A DNA stretch of 64,000 nucleotides from Datisca glomerata (GCA_003255025.1 QANY01004982.1:868591-932590); one strand, 5' to 3'. Counted from the first letter of the stretch, positions 1-11,500 are shown. The notes: generated from the sequence alone by a model not told the origin. Numbers and translations: made by a program.

Positions 1-182
1 TCCTGTTACTGAGAAAAGTTGTTGCTTGAAAATCATGCCAACAGTAGGTTAAAGGCATAGAGGCATGAGAGAGCAAAACAAGACCAGTCTCAACAATATA
101 TCTATGCTTTCATTTAGCAATGCCATTTTTGTGATGAGTATAAGGACAAGGGTGTCAAAATGCTATCCCATTAACAAGTAAG
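1..182. other. Left edge, no gene seen
   Basis: Ordinary AT-rich sequence up to the first LTR boundary. The five bases before the LTR (gtaag, 178-182) are a candidate target-site duplication. The matching copy at the far end of the element was not found, because the element is interrupted. Confidence 0.4.
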
Positions 183-2620
183 TGTAACAACCCGAAGACC
201 GATTGAAGTTACTTCGATAATTTTAAAAAATAACGCGAAAGCTAGGTCAATTTTTTTCCTTTTAAAAATGATTCACGATTTGTGATATTAAATGAAACAG
301 CACAAATTATTAGAGAAACTCAAAATACTTTTCTAAATCAAAGATTATAAGTTTATAAACAGAACTTTCTTAAGCGTAAATACTATTTCGAATATCATTC
401 ATACATACAAACTAAAATCAATTTTAAAATAGTGAGTTTCTCAACTAATTAAACTTAATTTCACGTCTCGTGCCAGAACACCTAAAACTCTTCACAATCA
501 TCACCGTTATTCTCATCATCTGAAAACTTTAATAAAAGGGGGTGAGTATAAAGATATACTCAGTAAGAAAAAAATTACACATACATAACAAACACATGCG
601 CATTCATGTCCATTTTAAATCATTAACGAAAATATTATATTTGACATATATTTTATAAATCATTATAACACGTTAATTTCGTTCATTGGTATTACATTTT
701 TCATTACATTCTTTGCATGTAAACTTTTTTGTCACATTCTTTTCTTTACAATTTTCATTGCATTCTTTCATTTATCTTATTCAGGAACTCACTTGTATAA
801 TGTTTAGCCAATCACTGACAGTTGGTCATTATTACGGAACTTGTTCAACTAACGGATCCTTGTAATATCGCTTTACAAGCCAAATGATCATTCATTCACA
901 TTATGTCGTTTGGGCAAGCTAAACGATCATTCATTCACATTGTATCGCTGGAAAAGCCTAAACGATCATTCATTAATATTAACCATTAAACATTGTCAGG
1001 TCCACCGGTCCCTCCCGCGTCCCATTTCCTACTCACGTCTTTCATGGCATAAACATAGACTGAGTGTTTTAAGCTTTTTTATTATTATTTCTCTTTTATG
1101 AACCATAACGTAAGTCCACATATATATAATCATTCATTACCATAAATCAGACACATCATTAACCAACACGTTCGCATACAATTAAGTACTTAATAACATA
1201 AGCGAGTTATCATATAGATGAGATTTACTTAAAAAGAAACAAGCGAGGGCACGGCGACATACAATTCACCCATCATGATTTTCAGAATATGACAAACAAT
1301 TATGTATGCATAAAATTCTACTTACCTAATCTCCTTAACAAAATCAAATGAAGAGAGAATGTGTCGAGTGATCAATGCTCAAAGTACCAAAACTATTAAA
1401 TTTTATAATTTCAAATAATATATCAATTTCACATAGTCATTGAAAATAAATATGAAATCAAACATACTTAATCCTATTGAAACCATAATACTAATACATA
1501 ATCATGAGACATAATCAGAGTACATGCAATAGATGCTTAAAGCCTAGTCTTGGCAAGAATTCATAAACCATTAGAATGTCAAAAGCAAAATATTCTAACC
1601 TAAGTAAAATAATTATTCAAGCTTCAAAGTTTTAATCCAAAACATACATCTCCTATAGACATAATTTTTTTACTATGAAATGTTTAGAATCATAATATTC
1701 AGCAAAGGTATTACCCCAAACCGTCAAACTTTGACATTCAAGTAAGTTGTCATATTTACTTCAAATATAGAGGATTCAGGTTATCGTTCAAAACAAATAA
1801 ATTTCCGAACACACACGCATCTGAATTTTCTTTATTACTAAAGGAATTTCATTTGTAGTACACATTTCTATTGCCTTTTTGTATGAAACACCTTACTCTC
1901 CCCTCTATTCACAATATATAGTATGTGAGGGTTTTGTGTCTCACTTAAATTAAGAACATCAAGACTAAAGGAACATCAAAAATTAAATATAAAACATCAA
2001 GACTAAAATGAACAAAAGAACAAATATAATTCAAAGCGTTGAACAATAATATAAAAAGAAGTAATGCCAAACCTTTATTGTTGCTAAAAAACAAGGGTAG
2101 CTCAAAACCAATAGCTCTTCTTTGGTTTTCTCCACTAAACCAATAGCTCTTCTTATAGAATTGCAAGAGATTTTGGTTTAACAAAAGAACAAGAGAAATT
2201 AGGCTAGCTTTCCTCGGCTTGTGATTCTTCTTTTGTGGGTGGTCAGCTAATTAGAGATGTTTAAATAATATAGAATTCGGGTAAAACTAACTTGAATACC
2301 CAAAATGCCACCCATTACACAGTGGACCACATCTTAGGTAAGTTGCGAATTTTGAATTTTCTATACATTGATTAATTTTTTTACCTAAAATTTAGAATAT
2401 ATTTACATACTCAAATAAATCAATTACTCGTAAATTATCCACAGACTGTAAAATTTAACTAGGCACATTTTGAGTCATTAGAACACTTCGAAGCGTTTCT
2501 ATGCAAAACATTTAATTAATTCATTTCAAGCATTAAATCAAATAATAAGGAGAAATAAATAAATAATCATGATGAATTACTAAACATATAATTAAGTGTA
2601 GAGTTAGTTGCGGTGTTACA
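183..2620 (-). mobile_element. Tekay/Del-like Ty3/gypsy 3' LTR
   Basis: On the minus strand the sequence begins TGTAACACCG at 2620 and ends GTTGTTACA at 183, a TG...CA boundary typical of Tekay/Del chromovirus LTRs. The length of about 2.4 kb also fits that lineage. Immediately outside the LTR start, at 2621-2660, the minus strand reads the family's usual pol end and purine tract: an F-E-D-E-I-I-F peptide followed by gagaggggagaat. The segment 480-1,110 is clearly homologous to 3,080-3,700, but the copies are well diverged, so the insertion is old or the two LTRs come from different copies. Short peptides in all frames here look accidental. Confidence 0.75.
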
Positions 2621-2795
2621 AATTCTCCCCTCTCAAAAATAATTTCATCCTCGAAATAAAAAATGTAACAAACAAATATAGATGCTATACACACACAACA
2701 CTCAAATTCGTGGTACAGACTTCTCAAATCAGTTTTGTAAAGAATTTTTTTTAATAGTCTACATAATCTCAAAACCTTAAGCTCTGATACCAAAC
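2621..2795 (-). mobile_element. Deleted internal region: PPT to PBS in 175 bp
   Basis: Only the two ends of the internal domain remain. A polypurine tract and the last residues of pol (FEDEIIFERGEF on the minus strand) lie at 2,621-2,660. A primer-binding site complementary to initiator tRNA-Met lies at 2,781-2,793 (tggtatcagagc on the minus strand). All of gag and most of pol are missing, so this copy cannot be autonomous. It could be an internal deletion or a member of a very short non-autonomous family. Confidence 0.7.
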
Positions 2796-3716
2796 TGCAA
2801 CACTCTCATACTAAAAATACCTTATTGATTAAATTCTAGGAAGTGTTACCCTCTTTAACGTTAATTCAACATTAAATATTAAAGATGTAGCTTAATTTAA
2901 AACACAATTTAATCAAATCCTTTATTTAAATTTATCAATATTAAATTCAAAGTACTTGAATAATAAAAATTAGCAGCGAAAACATAGTCAATTAGCAACC
3001 GATATTTTAAAGCTAAAACGTCGAAATCAAGAATAATTAATCATAAAGCATTTGTCTGAAATCTTTATTCAAAATATTCTACTGAGTTTGGTCCGCCCAT
3101 AAGGTGTCCTCTCGCAATTACTCCTCACCTGAAGAGTGTAAGGAAAAAGAAATGAGCTTAAACTCAGTAAGTAAAATCTTACACATACTTAGCAAACACA
3201 TGCGCATCAAAATCTAGTTAGATCAATTGTGTTTGGCAAGACTTTATCTAAATCATTTTATCATTTTATTGCCTTTGCTTTAGTATTACATCTTTCATTA
3301 AAGTCCTTTCATGCAAATGTTTGACACATTCTTTTCTTTACAATTCCATTGCATTCTTTTCTTTACCTTATTCGCGAGCTCACTTGTGTAATGTTTAACC
3401 AATCAGACGTAATGGGTCGTTATTACGTAACCGTTTCAATTAATGGATCCTTTGGTTGTATCGTTGGACAAGTTAAATGATCATTCATTCATATTGTATC
3501 ATTGGACAAGTCAAACGATCATTAATTAACATCAACCATTAAACATTGTCGGGGTCCACAGATCCCTTACGTCCCATTTTCACTCATTCCTTTCATGGCA
3601 TAAACATACACCTAGTCTTTTAAATATATATTTATTATTAATTATATTCATATTATAAACCATAATATGTAATTGGGTACGTATTCACATTCATTAACAT
3701 TACAAAATATACATAC
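2796..3716 (-). mobile_element. Tekay-like 5' LTR, truncated by a nested insertion
   Basis: Abuts the minus-strand primer-binding site and on the plus strand begins tgcaacactc, the expected LTR terminus. The stretch 3,080-3,700 matches 480-1,110 in order, including the repeated Sau3A-like motif block with aaacgatcattcatt. Similarity stops at 3,716, where the LTR of a second element starts. The rest of this LTR was not found to the right of the nested element. Confidence 0.65.
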
Positions 3717-4534
3717 TGTACAGGAAAATTTCTTCACACCCAAAAGCATAAGAATATTAAGAGAAAGAGAGAATTCTCAAGAAACGAATATTGAATTACT
3801 TCCATTTTTTTAATTAATTGATTTATAATTGGCCTATATTTATAGGTTCTTGATAAGTTACAAGATTTAGTAAATCCCTATAAACTAGAGGAATCAATAG
3901 AATATGTCTCCTAGATTAAGCTTATCATTTTAGACTAAGTTTATCTAATTTAACAACCGCTCGAATCTAAACCGTCGGATGAAGCATGATGAAATCAACG
4001 GTTCGAATGGTTTTTCTGCTTGGTCATGGTGGTAATCCACTCTTCTTGCTTCTTATTGGTTGCGTTTACTCATGTGGATTCTCAGCTGATTTTTACTTGT
4101 ACATTTTCCCCTATTGCATTTAATATCACGTAGTGAAATTAACTTGTAATATTTAAATTTTCTTCCATCATCATACATAATTACTCGCGCCTTTTCTTTT
4201 GTGAGCCGTTTATGATTATTTTTCTGATATTCCTTTGTCATTTCATCCTCCCATTCAGAGAATGCATTACACGCGTCACCTCAAAGCAATTCTTCATTTT
4301 CCCGCTCAAAGAATGTATTACACGTGTCATTTTAGAGTGACTCTTCATCTTTCCGCTCAGAGGATGTCTCACATGTGCTATTCCGTAGCATTTTTCACCT
4401 TCCCCTTCAGAGGATATATTACACGCGTCATTTTGGAGTGACTCTTCATTTCCCACTCCGAGGACACATTACATGCGTCATTTCCTTACTTGTCAACAGT
4501 CGCTTCTTTTCATTTCTTATCTTAGTCACCCACA
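3717..4534 (-). mobile_element. Tat-like gypsy LTR copy A
   Basis: The minus strand reads TGTGGGTGACTAAG at 4,534 and ends TTTTCCTGTACA at 3,717, directly preceded by a polypurine-like cttgggggA. A minus-strand TATA box (cctataaatatagg) lies near 3,840-3,855, about 125 bp before the LTR end, as expected for U3-R-U5. It aligns along its whole length with copy B at a constant offset of about 1,080 bp. It is inserted in the Tekay LTR, which gives the order of the two insertions. Confidence 0.65.
4245..4490. repeat. ~50-60-bp minisatellite in LTR copy A
   Basis: About five imperfect units built around cccgctcagaggatgtatta, followed by cacgcgtcattttggagtga. The same array recurs in copy B at 5,325-5,570. 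The array lies in the U3 part of the LTR. The short ORFs on both strands here are low-complexity by-products of the repeat. Confidence 0.7.
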
Positions 4535-4797
4535 TCCCCCAAGTACAGGCATAATTTCACATGCCACATAGCAAGATCTAGACCGAAGACTCCATGAAAG
4601 AAGAAAAGCGAGAACCGTAGGATCAACTAGGCGGTTATGAAGAACAGACCAATCAGACGAAAGTACATGGATTGTCGACATGGCAATTGAAAAAGAAGCT
4701 AATTAAGACCATTAGATCGATCAAACGGTCAAGATTTACTTAAGTTGTTAATGTTAGATAAGTTGTATCAAATTATATGAGGGCCTATAAACCCCAA
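4535..4797. mobile_element. 263-bp spacer between tandem LTR-like repeats
   Basis: Unique 263-bp segment between LTR copies A and B. It starts next to a purine tract (minus strand cttgggggA) beside copy A. It carries no coding signal. It is either the residue of an internal region after deletion or part of a longer repeat unit. No convincing primer-binding site was seen next to copy B. Confidence 0.45.
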
Positions 4798-5613
4798 TGT
4801 AAAGGAAATTTTCCTCACACCCAAAAGCATAAGAATATTATGAGAGAAAGAGAGAGTTCTCAAGAAACGAATATTAAATTACTTCCATTTTTTTTTAATT
4901 AATTGATTTACAATTGGTCTCTATAGGCTCTTGATTACTTACAAGATTTAGCTAAATCTCACTAAACTAGAGGAATCAGTAGAATATATCTCTTAGATTA
5001 AGTTTATCATTTTAGACTAAGTTTATCTAATCTAACAACCGCTCGAATCCGAACCATCGGATGGAGCACAATGAAATCAACGGTTTGAATGGTTTTTCCG
5101 CTTGGTCATGGTGGCAATCCACTCTTCCTGCTTCTGATTGGCCGGGTTTCCTCATTAGGATTCTCAGCTGATTTTTACCTGTACAACCCTATTGTATTTA
5201 ATATCACATAGTGAAATAAACTTGTAATATTTTAAATTTTCTACCGTCATCATACATCATTACTCTTGCCTATTCTTTTGTGTGCCGTTTATGATTTTTT
5301 TTCAGATATTCCTTTGTCGTTTCATCTTCCCGTTCAAAAAATGCATTACACTAATCACCTCAGAGAAATTCTTCATTTTCCCACTCAGAGAATGTATTAC
5401 GCGTGTCATTTTAGAGTGACTCTTCCTCTTCCCGCTCAGAGGATATCCCACATGCGCTATTCTGGAGAAACCTTTCAACTTCCCATTCAGAGGATATATT
5501 AAACGTGTCATTTTGGAGTGACTCTTCATTTCCCGCTCAGAGGATTCATTACACGCGTCATTTCCTTACTGTCAACAGTCAAGTCTTTTCATTTCTTGAC
5601 TTAGTCACCCACA
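4798..5613 (-). mobile_element. Tat-like gypsy LTR copy B (3' LTR)
   Basis: 816 bp, TG...CA boundaries, aligned end to end with copy A. The minus strand starts TGTGGGTGAC at 5,613 and is preceded by a purine-rich tttgggga, the expected polypurine tract of a 3' LTR. The minisatellite is at 5,325-5,570. The adjacent higher-coordinate sequence is the internal region of the minus-strand element. Confidence 0.65.
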
Positions 5614-5817
5614 TCCCCAAAACAGTCAGTTCAAACGGCCACATTTTCATTATCTTTAGCCCTCAATTACCCTAGCCATCAAATTATTCTTTACTTTTAT
5701 TTGAAATTTGCCACTTATATAAGGTCTCCTTCCCCATTTTATGCTTTCACCTCCCTGCTTTCTATCTTGTAAGTTCCTACTATCTTCTTCTTTCTTCTTC
5801 TTTATTTTCTTTAACTA

Positions 5818-7588
5818 TGGAGAAATGGAATATTCCTGTACCCTTAGTGAGAAACTCAGAGGAGTTCAACCTGTTTATGGCCCGTTACCAAGAGTCTTTT
5901 CCCTTAGACATTTTATTCGCGTTAGGAAAAAGTGAACCCATAGGCATTCAATAAAATCCCCCTTACCAAATTACCCTTAGCCCAATCATCATAGCCTTAG
6001 GTCTCAAGCTTCCATTTTCTCCTTTGTTTTCCCAATTCTTTCACGCAGTAGGTTTTGCTCCTTCTCAATTTACTCCTAGCTCTTATAGGATTGTCTTAGG
6101 CGTAGATGCTTTGAATAGGAGATACCAATTTTTTTTAGGGTTAGATGAACTCTTCCAATGCTACATAATCAAATTTTGAGTCAACATTTATTACCTTGCC
6201 CCTCGCCCGTCATAAAGAGAGTGAGTTTAATAGTCGTGATGCTAATAGGAGATAAGGTTTGAGAGAGGGATACGCTCTTAATTGGTGGGAAATGGGGCGG
6301 TAATGGCCGCTGGACAATTCCCAAGAAATCGGTAATTTTCAATAAGTCATCGGAGCTTCGGTTCTTTCCTTTGTTTCTATAAGGGTTGAGAGAGTATTTT
6401 TCTTTATTTTCTTTTTCTGCTGCAAAGAAAAATCGGAAGTCCTATCTTTCCAAGGAATCCAAGTCAAAGCTCGCTGCTGCTTTCCATCTTTGAGCACAAG
6501 AGAAGGATTGGAAGGTACTCCTAAACTTCAACCATTCTGTTGCTCCAGTTCCCATTTCCACTTCGGGCCGATCTTCATCTTTAACACCATCTGCTACCTT
6601 CAGCTCTTCCCATTCAGAGCTTGCTACTGCCTCTACTTCCACTAGTGATCCCACAACTAAATGAGCTCGTTGCGAGGATCAAGGCTCCCCTGAGCTCTGA
6701 GCTTCCTCCTCTTTCAGTTCACACGTCATCCTCTACTGTGCATATTGCCATTGTAGAGACTTCTGCTTTAGGATCTGGAGATGCTGCAATCCCACCTCCC
6801 ATTCTGTGGAAGTTGATATGCGTCTCTAGTGTTCCAGTTCCAGAGACGGTCTACTTTTTTGAATGATCTGGTTGGCTCTCATGTCATCCTCTGTGGTGTT
6901 CAGTCATAATCTGACAATGACGTCTTGAGGAGGCTCCCAATCGGCGTTCTTATGAGTACATTGAGCCACGACTTGATGCGGGTAAAATATATTACATTTT
7001 TTTAGACGAATAATTTTCTTAGTTTGTATATTCCTCTATTTTTTCCAGGCTTCCATCCATCACAATGGTCTTCAATATTTCCACACTCAGCGTGACCAAG
7101 CTTTGTCCCAACTCCGGGGAGAGCTTTCGTTGGTTAACTCCGCAAATGCTCGTCTCCAAGCTGAGAAAAAGCAGTACTTAGCCAGTGAAATCGAGCTTTA
7201 AAAGGCTTTAGAGAAGATGGCCCATGATGTAGAGGCCACTACTGTAGAGGAGCGGAGGCTAGTGGAAGCCCTTGAATTCGCAAAGAAAGCCTTGGCTGAA
7301 GCTGAGTCGACCAAGGTTGAAGCAGAAAAAGTGAGAGACGTGGCTATTGAGAGGGAGGCTGCTTCTGATGTAGAGTATCAGGCTCTGTTCGAGCAAGGGG
7401 AGATTATGGTCTACAGTGCAGGCTATAAGGACGCAATGGAAACTCGTCCTCCAAGGCATCCTCTTGTTCCAGAAGTTGAGGATTATTTGGGTGCCTCAAC
7501 ACAAGATGCCCTCCTCAAGTATCTCTTTCTGCTGCCATTCCCGTTCCTGCTTCAGAAGAGGGTGCCTTCGAGGAGGATCCTAAAGTGA
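5818..7588 (+). pseudogene. Opposite-strand ORF of the Tat element (Transposase_28-like plus coiled coil)
   Basis: Reads on the plus strand, opposite to the pol remnant at 8.1-9.8 kb. It begins MEKWNIPVPLVRN at 5,818. The next part resembles the plant 'putative gypsy type transposon' family (Transposase_28), with a segment reading ALGLKLPFSPLF and FAPSQFTPSSYRIVLG. The C-terminal part (7,070-7,480) is an Ala/Glu/Lys-rich coiled coil ending in an aromatic segment with YSAGYKDA. A stop sits early (about 5,934), another at 7,200, and frames shift between 6.2 and 6.9 kb. A short intron with GT at 6,982 and CAG at 7,046-7,048 fits between the two halves. Tat elements such as Grande and Retand are known to carry antisense ORFs between pol and the 3' LTR, and this position matches. 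The function of such ORFs is unknown. Confidence 0.6.
6982..7048 (+). other. Candidate 67-bp intron in the antisense ORF
   Basis: Sequence runs gg|gtaaaatata ... tatttttccag|gcttcc, with a T-rich tract before the acceptor. The ORF character (charged, coiled coil) resumes directly after it. This is inferred from splice-site consensus only. Confidence 0.45.
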
Positions 7589-7805
7589 TAATAGTCTAGA
7601 CTTCTTTTCTTTTTGCTTTCCTATTGTATTTTTCCCCTTATAATCAATGAGAAACCTATTTTAGCAATCTGATTTGATCTTTTCCTTTAGTAATTTTTCT
7701 CCCATTTCTGAATCTCTTCCTACTGCCATCCTCTTTTTTCTTCTTTCAGAACTTCTTTCCTTTGTGATTTACTTTAGAGGGTAGTGCTGCAGTCATTATT
7801 CCTCG

Positions 7806-8060
7806 TGGACTTAAGCTTTTAGTGAGCTCAGGGGCCCGTTTTCATTTCCTTTCGAAAGCATAAGTTTTCATGGATATAAGCTCTTAGTGAGCTCAGAGGC
7901 CCATTTCCATTTCCTTTAGAAAGCATAAAATTTCATGGACATAAGCTCTTAGTGAGCTCAGTGGATGGTTTCTATTTTCTTTAGAAAGTAGAAACTTTCA
8001 TGGACATAAGCTCTTAGTGAGCTCAAGAGCCCATTTCCATTTTACGTGAAAAACCTTTAA
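7806..8060. repeat. ~62-bp minisatellite, four units
   Basis: Four imperfect units carrying catggacataagctcttagtg and agctcagaggcccatttcca. It lies between the antisense ORF and the 3' end of pol. Tat-lineage elements are known for hypervariable tandem repeats in the untranslated region downstream of pol. The 217 bp before the array (7,589-7,805) is pyrimidine-rich and carries no gene. Confidence 0.8.
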
Positions 8061-8106
8061 CGGGAAAAAACCATGGGCATAAATATTTTCACTATTTTAA
8101 AGATAA

Positions 8107-9840
8107 TTACGCATAATATTTGCGTAAATGTAAAGCATTCCAAGGTTTGGGTGGGTCACTTTCCTCATTCGTCATTAAGTAATAAGACCCATTTCCCACA
8201 ACCGCTTTAACTGTGAAGGGTCCTTCCCAATTTGGCCCTAATTTTCCTTCATTTGATTGGACAATTATTTTCAGCACAAGGCCTCCCACTCAAAACTTCC
8301 ATCTATTAACTCTTTTCTAGAAGTACTTCCTCCTTTTTTATTATAATTATCCATCCTTATCAAAGCGGCTTTTATTTTTTCCTACAAAAGCCTACACTTT
8401 CGATTATCTGTTCGGTATTGGTATCCTTGTTCACTTCTGATCTCAAAGTAAAACATCCAATTTCAACCGGTATGATAGCGTCTGCGCCAAATGTCAAGGC
8501 AAATTGTGTTTCTCTAGTCGACTCTCGTGCTGTCCTGTGATACGCCCATAGAACTGATGGTAACTCTACAACCTACTTACCTTTGGCAACTTCAAGTCGT
8601 TTGTTCAAATTTTCCAGTATTGTTCTATTTGACCTTTATTCCTCTTCGTTGCCCTGGGGGCATTACGGAGTTGACATTCTATTTTCATCCAGAGATCATC
8701 GCAAAAACTTTTCACCCGACTTCTAGTAAATTGAAGCCAATTGTCCGAAGCGAGCACTTTAGGAATCCTGTACCTGCATAAAATGTTTTTCCATAGGAAT
8801 TTCCTTACTTCTACTTCTCACACTCTCGCTAATGCTTATGCTTCTATCCACTTTGTGAAATAGTCAGTGGCCACTAGTCAGAATCTTTTCTGAGTAGGAG
8901 TCATCGGTGGTGGACCACTACATCAATTCCCCATTGCATAAATGGCCACACGCTCAGGAGCGTCTACAATGCTTCGGGAGCCATCTTTGGGACGAGAGAG
9001 TATCATTGCCATTTGTTGCATTTCTTCACAAATGACTTTGCTTCTTCTTGCATTTTTGGCCAGTAGTACCCCTGGTTCAGTAACTTGTTGGCTAACGTTC
9101 TTCCACCAGAATGATTCTCATAGATTCCTTCATGTACTTCGCTCATTATGTATTGGGCTTACGTTGGAGAAAAGCATTTGAGGTATGGACCTGAGAATGA
9201 TCTTCTATATAGCTCCCTTTGGATCATGGTGTACCAAGCACTCTGCTATTGGAGTTTCTGAGCTTCCATTCTATTAACTGGGAGCTTTTGATTAAGTAGG
9301 TATTGCACTATATTCCTCCTCTAATCATTCACATCATTTCCGCCTGCGACTTCCGCTTGCACCAATATCTTTGTGCTTGGCTCACTCAAATATTCCACTG
9401 TTATTGTTCTTCTAAACAGAATTTAGGCTAACGACCCCACGCTAGCTAACGCATCTGCCCTCGAGTTTTCTACTCTGTGTAATTGTGTAATCTCATGGTC
9501 TTTGAACAGCTTAAGCATTTCTTTGGCACTCTGTCATCTGGTTGTCTTTCGCATTGTATTTTTCTACTATTTGGTTAGCAACTAACTTTGAATCGTAAAA
9601 AATTCTTACTCTGGTTACCTTAAACTCAATCATGAAACATTGTCTAGCTAATAAAGCTTTGTATTCTACTTCATTATTTGACACTTGGAAACCAAATGAC
9701 AAAGCATGTTTGAAGGTTTCTCCATACGGAGTCTGAACTACGACTCCTGCTCCGGCTCCACGATAATTAGACGCCACGTCTACAAATAGGGTCCAAGCGC
9801 CTTTTTCTTTTTCCTCCATTGTCATAATAAAATTCTGCAA
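8107..9840 (-). pseudogene. Tat-like gypsy pol remnant: RNase H and integrase
   Basis: Minus strand. 9,840-9,511 encodes an RNase H domain with WTLFVDVASN (first Asp), NNEVEYKALLA (Glu) and a YDSKLVANQI motif (second Asp). The frame then continues in pieces with HRVENSRADALASVGSLA. The integrase zinc-binding region follows near 9,150-9,000 (SEVHEGI...HSGGRTLANKLL). The core is near 8,800-8,500, and a TFGADAIIPVEI segment near 8,500-8,460. The C-terminal GKLGPNWEGPFTVKAV...WNALHLRKYYA is at 8,289-8,107. Many stops and shifts make it dead. Protease, most of RT and gag are missing because a CACTA end begins at 9,877. In life it would copy and integrate the element. Lineage assigned from the RNase H and integrase tail wording. 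Confidence 0.85.
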
Positions 9841-9876
9841 TAAAGTCTGCTAGGACTTGGGCTTTTATGGTGGTAC

Positions 9877-10030
9877 CACTACAACAAATATGACATTTTA
9901 CAAGATTTAAATATAGGGTTCATAGTCTCCTCCTGTTAAAAACTCAAAACAATAAGACTCTTATGAACCTTATAAAAAATTCCTATTAAAAGATAAAAAG
10001 AAGCGGGATGAAAATTTTTAAGGGAAGCAG
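9877..10030 (+). mobile_element. CACTA transposon terminus
   Basis: Begins cactacaacaaatatgacat, close to the terminus at 20,856 (cactacaagaaaaatgacat), with a similar subterminal ctcctgttaaaa motif. It interrupts the Tat pol remnant. No matching inverted end (…ttgtagtg) was found to the right, so the element is truncated or its other end has decayed. Confidence 0.6.
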
Positions 10031-10039
10031 AACTTAAAA

Positions 10040-10220
10040 CACTAAGCGGGAGTGAAGGAAGATGAAGAGGAAGAAGAAGAGGAAGAGGAAGAAGACGAAG
10101 AAGAAGAAGAGAAAGAAGGTGAAGAATAAAGAGGAAGAGGAAGTGGAAGAGGAAGAAAAAGATGAGGCGGAAGAAGAAGATGAGGCAGAAGACAAAGTAG
10201 AAGAAGAAGAAGAAGAAGAA

Positions 10221-10251
<31 letters not shown>

Positions 10252-10690
10252 AAGAAGAAGAAGAAGAAGAAGAAGAAGAAGAAGAAGAAGAAGAAAGAAG
10301 AAGAAGAAGAAGAAGAAAGAAGCAGAAGAAGAAGGAGGAGCAGAAGGAGAAGAAGCAGAAGAATAATGAGAAGGAGAAGAAGCAGAAGAAGTAGAAGAAG
10401 CAGAAGGAGAAGAAGCAGAAGAAGAATGAGAAGGAGAAGAAGCAGAAGAAGCAGAAGAAGCAGAAGAAGCAGAAGGAGAAGAAGAATGAGAAGAAGAAGA
10501 AGGAGAAGGAGAATGAGAAGGAGAAGAAGGAGAAGAAGAAGAAGGAGAAGGAGAAGAGGAAGAAGGAGAAGATGAAGAAGAGGAAGAGGAAGAAGAGGAA
10601 GAGGAAGAGGAGGAAGAGAAAGAGGAAGAAGAGGAAGTGGAAGAAGATGAAGAGGAGGTAGATGAAGAGGAGGTAGGTGAAGAGGAATAA
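10040..10690. repeat. GAA/GGA polypurine tract, ~650 bp
   Basis: Nearly pure A/G on the plus strand, starting as mixed gaagag and becoming a long run of (gaa)n at 10,200-10,330, then agaagcagaagg-type variants. The long Ser/Phe/Leu-rich and Arg-rich frames on either strand are translations of the repeat and not genes. Confidence 0.95.
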
Positions 10691-11194
10691 AATTCTATGA
10701 ATATAGAGTATCTTCCACAATGATTGATTGATATTAATTATTGAAATCAACTTGACCCGAATTTTAATTGAGAATATCAAAAAGCGTGATTTTTTATGTA
10801 ATATTAAACTAAAACAATTATGATTATTAAGTTAAAATAATACGAATTTCAATAATTAAAAGTTTTAGGGATTTCGATTGCACCAAACCAACCATGTTCA
10901 AAATTTGAAATCTCAATCAATCAATGTTTATTATAATCCTGACAGTAAATTTCTTTAATGTAATTATAAATATTTCTCAAGCATCGATTGAAGTATACAA
11001 ATATCACATCTTTGTGAGAATTAAATATATTGAAACAAATTAAGCATAAAAAATTTTCATTGCTACACTAGATTCATAATTATCTCTAACTTACGAAATT
11101 CTAATGGTGTCATGAACAATTGGTAATTTAGGAAATTCTAATGGTATCATGAACCAACAAAAAGTGTAAAAAACATGAGTGTGAAACATACTCA
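10691..11194. other. AT-rich spacer between polypurine tracts
   Basis: No coding signal, repeat or element boundary recognised. A short duplication (gaaattctaatggt) occurs near 11,095-11,145. Confidence 0.4.
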
Positions 11195-11500
11195 TTAGTA
11201 GAAGAAGAAGAGGGAGAGGAAGAAGAAGAGGGAGAGGAAAAAGAAGAAGAAGAGGAGGAAGAAGAAGAAGAAGAAGAAGAAGAAGAAGAAGAAGAAGAAG
11301 AAGAAGAAGAAGAGGAAGAGGAGGAAGAGGAGGAAGAGGAGGAAGAGGAGGAAGAGGAGGAAGAGGAGGAAGAGGAGGAAGAGCAAGCTGAAGAGGACGA
11401 GGAAGAGCAAGCTGAAGAGGACGAGGAAGAGAAGGAAAAAGAGGAAGAATAGGAATAAGTGGAAGAAGAAGAAAAGGAAGAAGAAGAAGAAGTAAAGATG
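11195..11500. repeat. Second GAA/GAGGAA polypurine tract, ~300 bp
   Basis: Runs from gaagaagaagagggagagg through (gaa)n to repeated gaagaggag and agagcaagctgaagaggacg units. Strand asymmetry is the same as in the first tract. ORFs on the minus strand are repeat artefacts. Confidence 0.95.

Noticed and set aside
10034..10780. 248-residue Ser/Phe/Leu ORF on the minus strand
   Set aside because: Translation of the GAA tract; no composition or start consistent with a gene.
10700..11100. Continuation of the truncated Tekay LTR after the nested Tat element
   Set aside because: Words from 1,110-2,600 were looked for and not found here.
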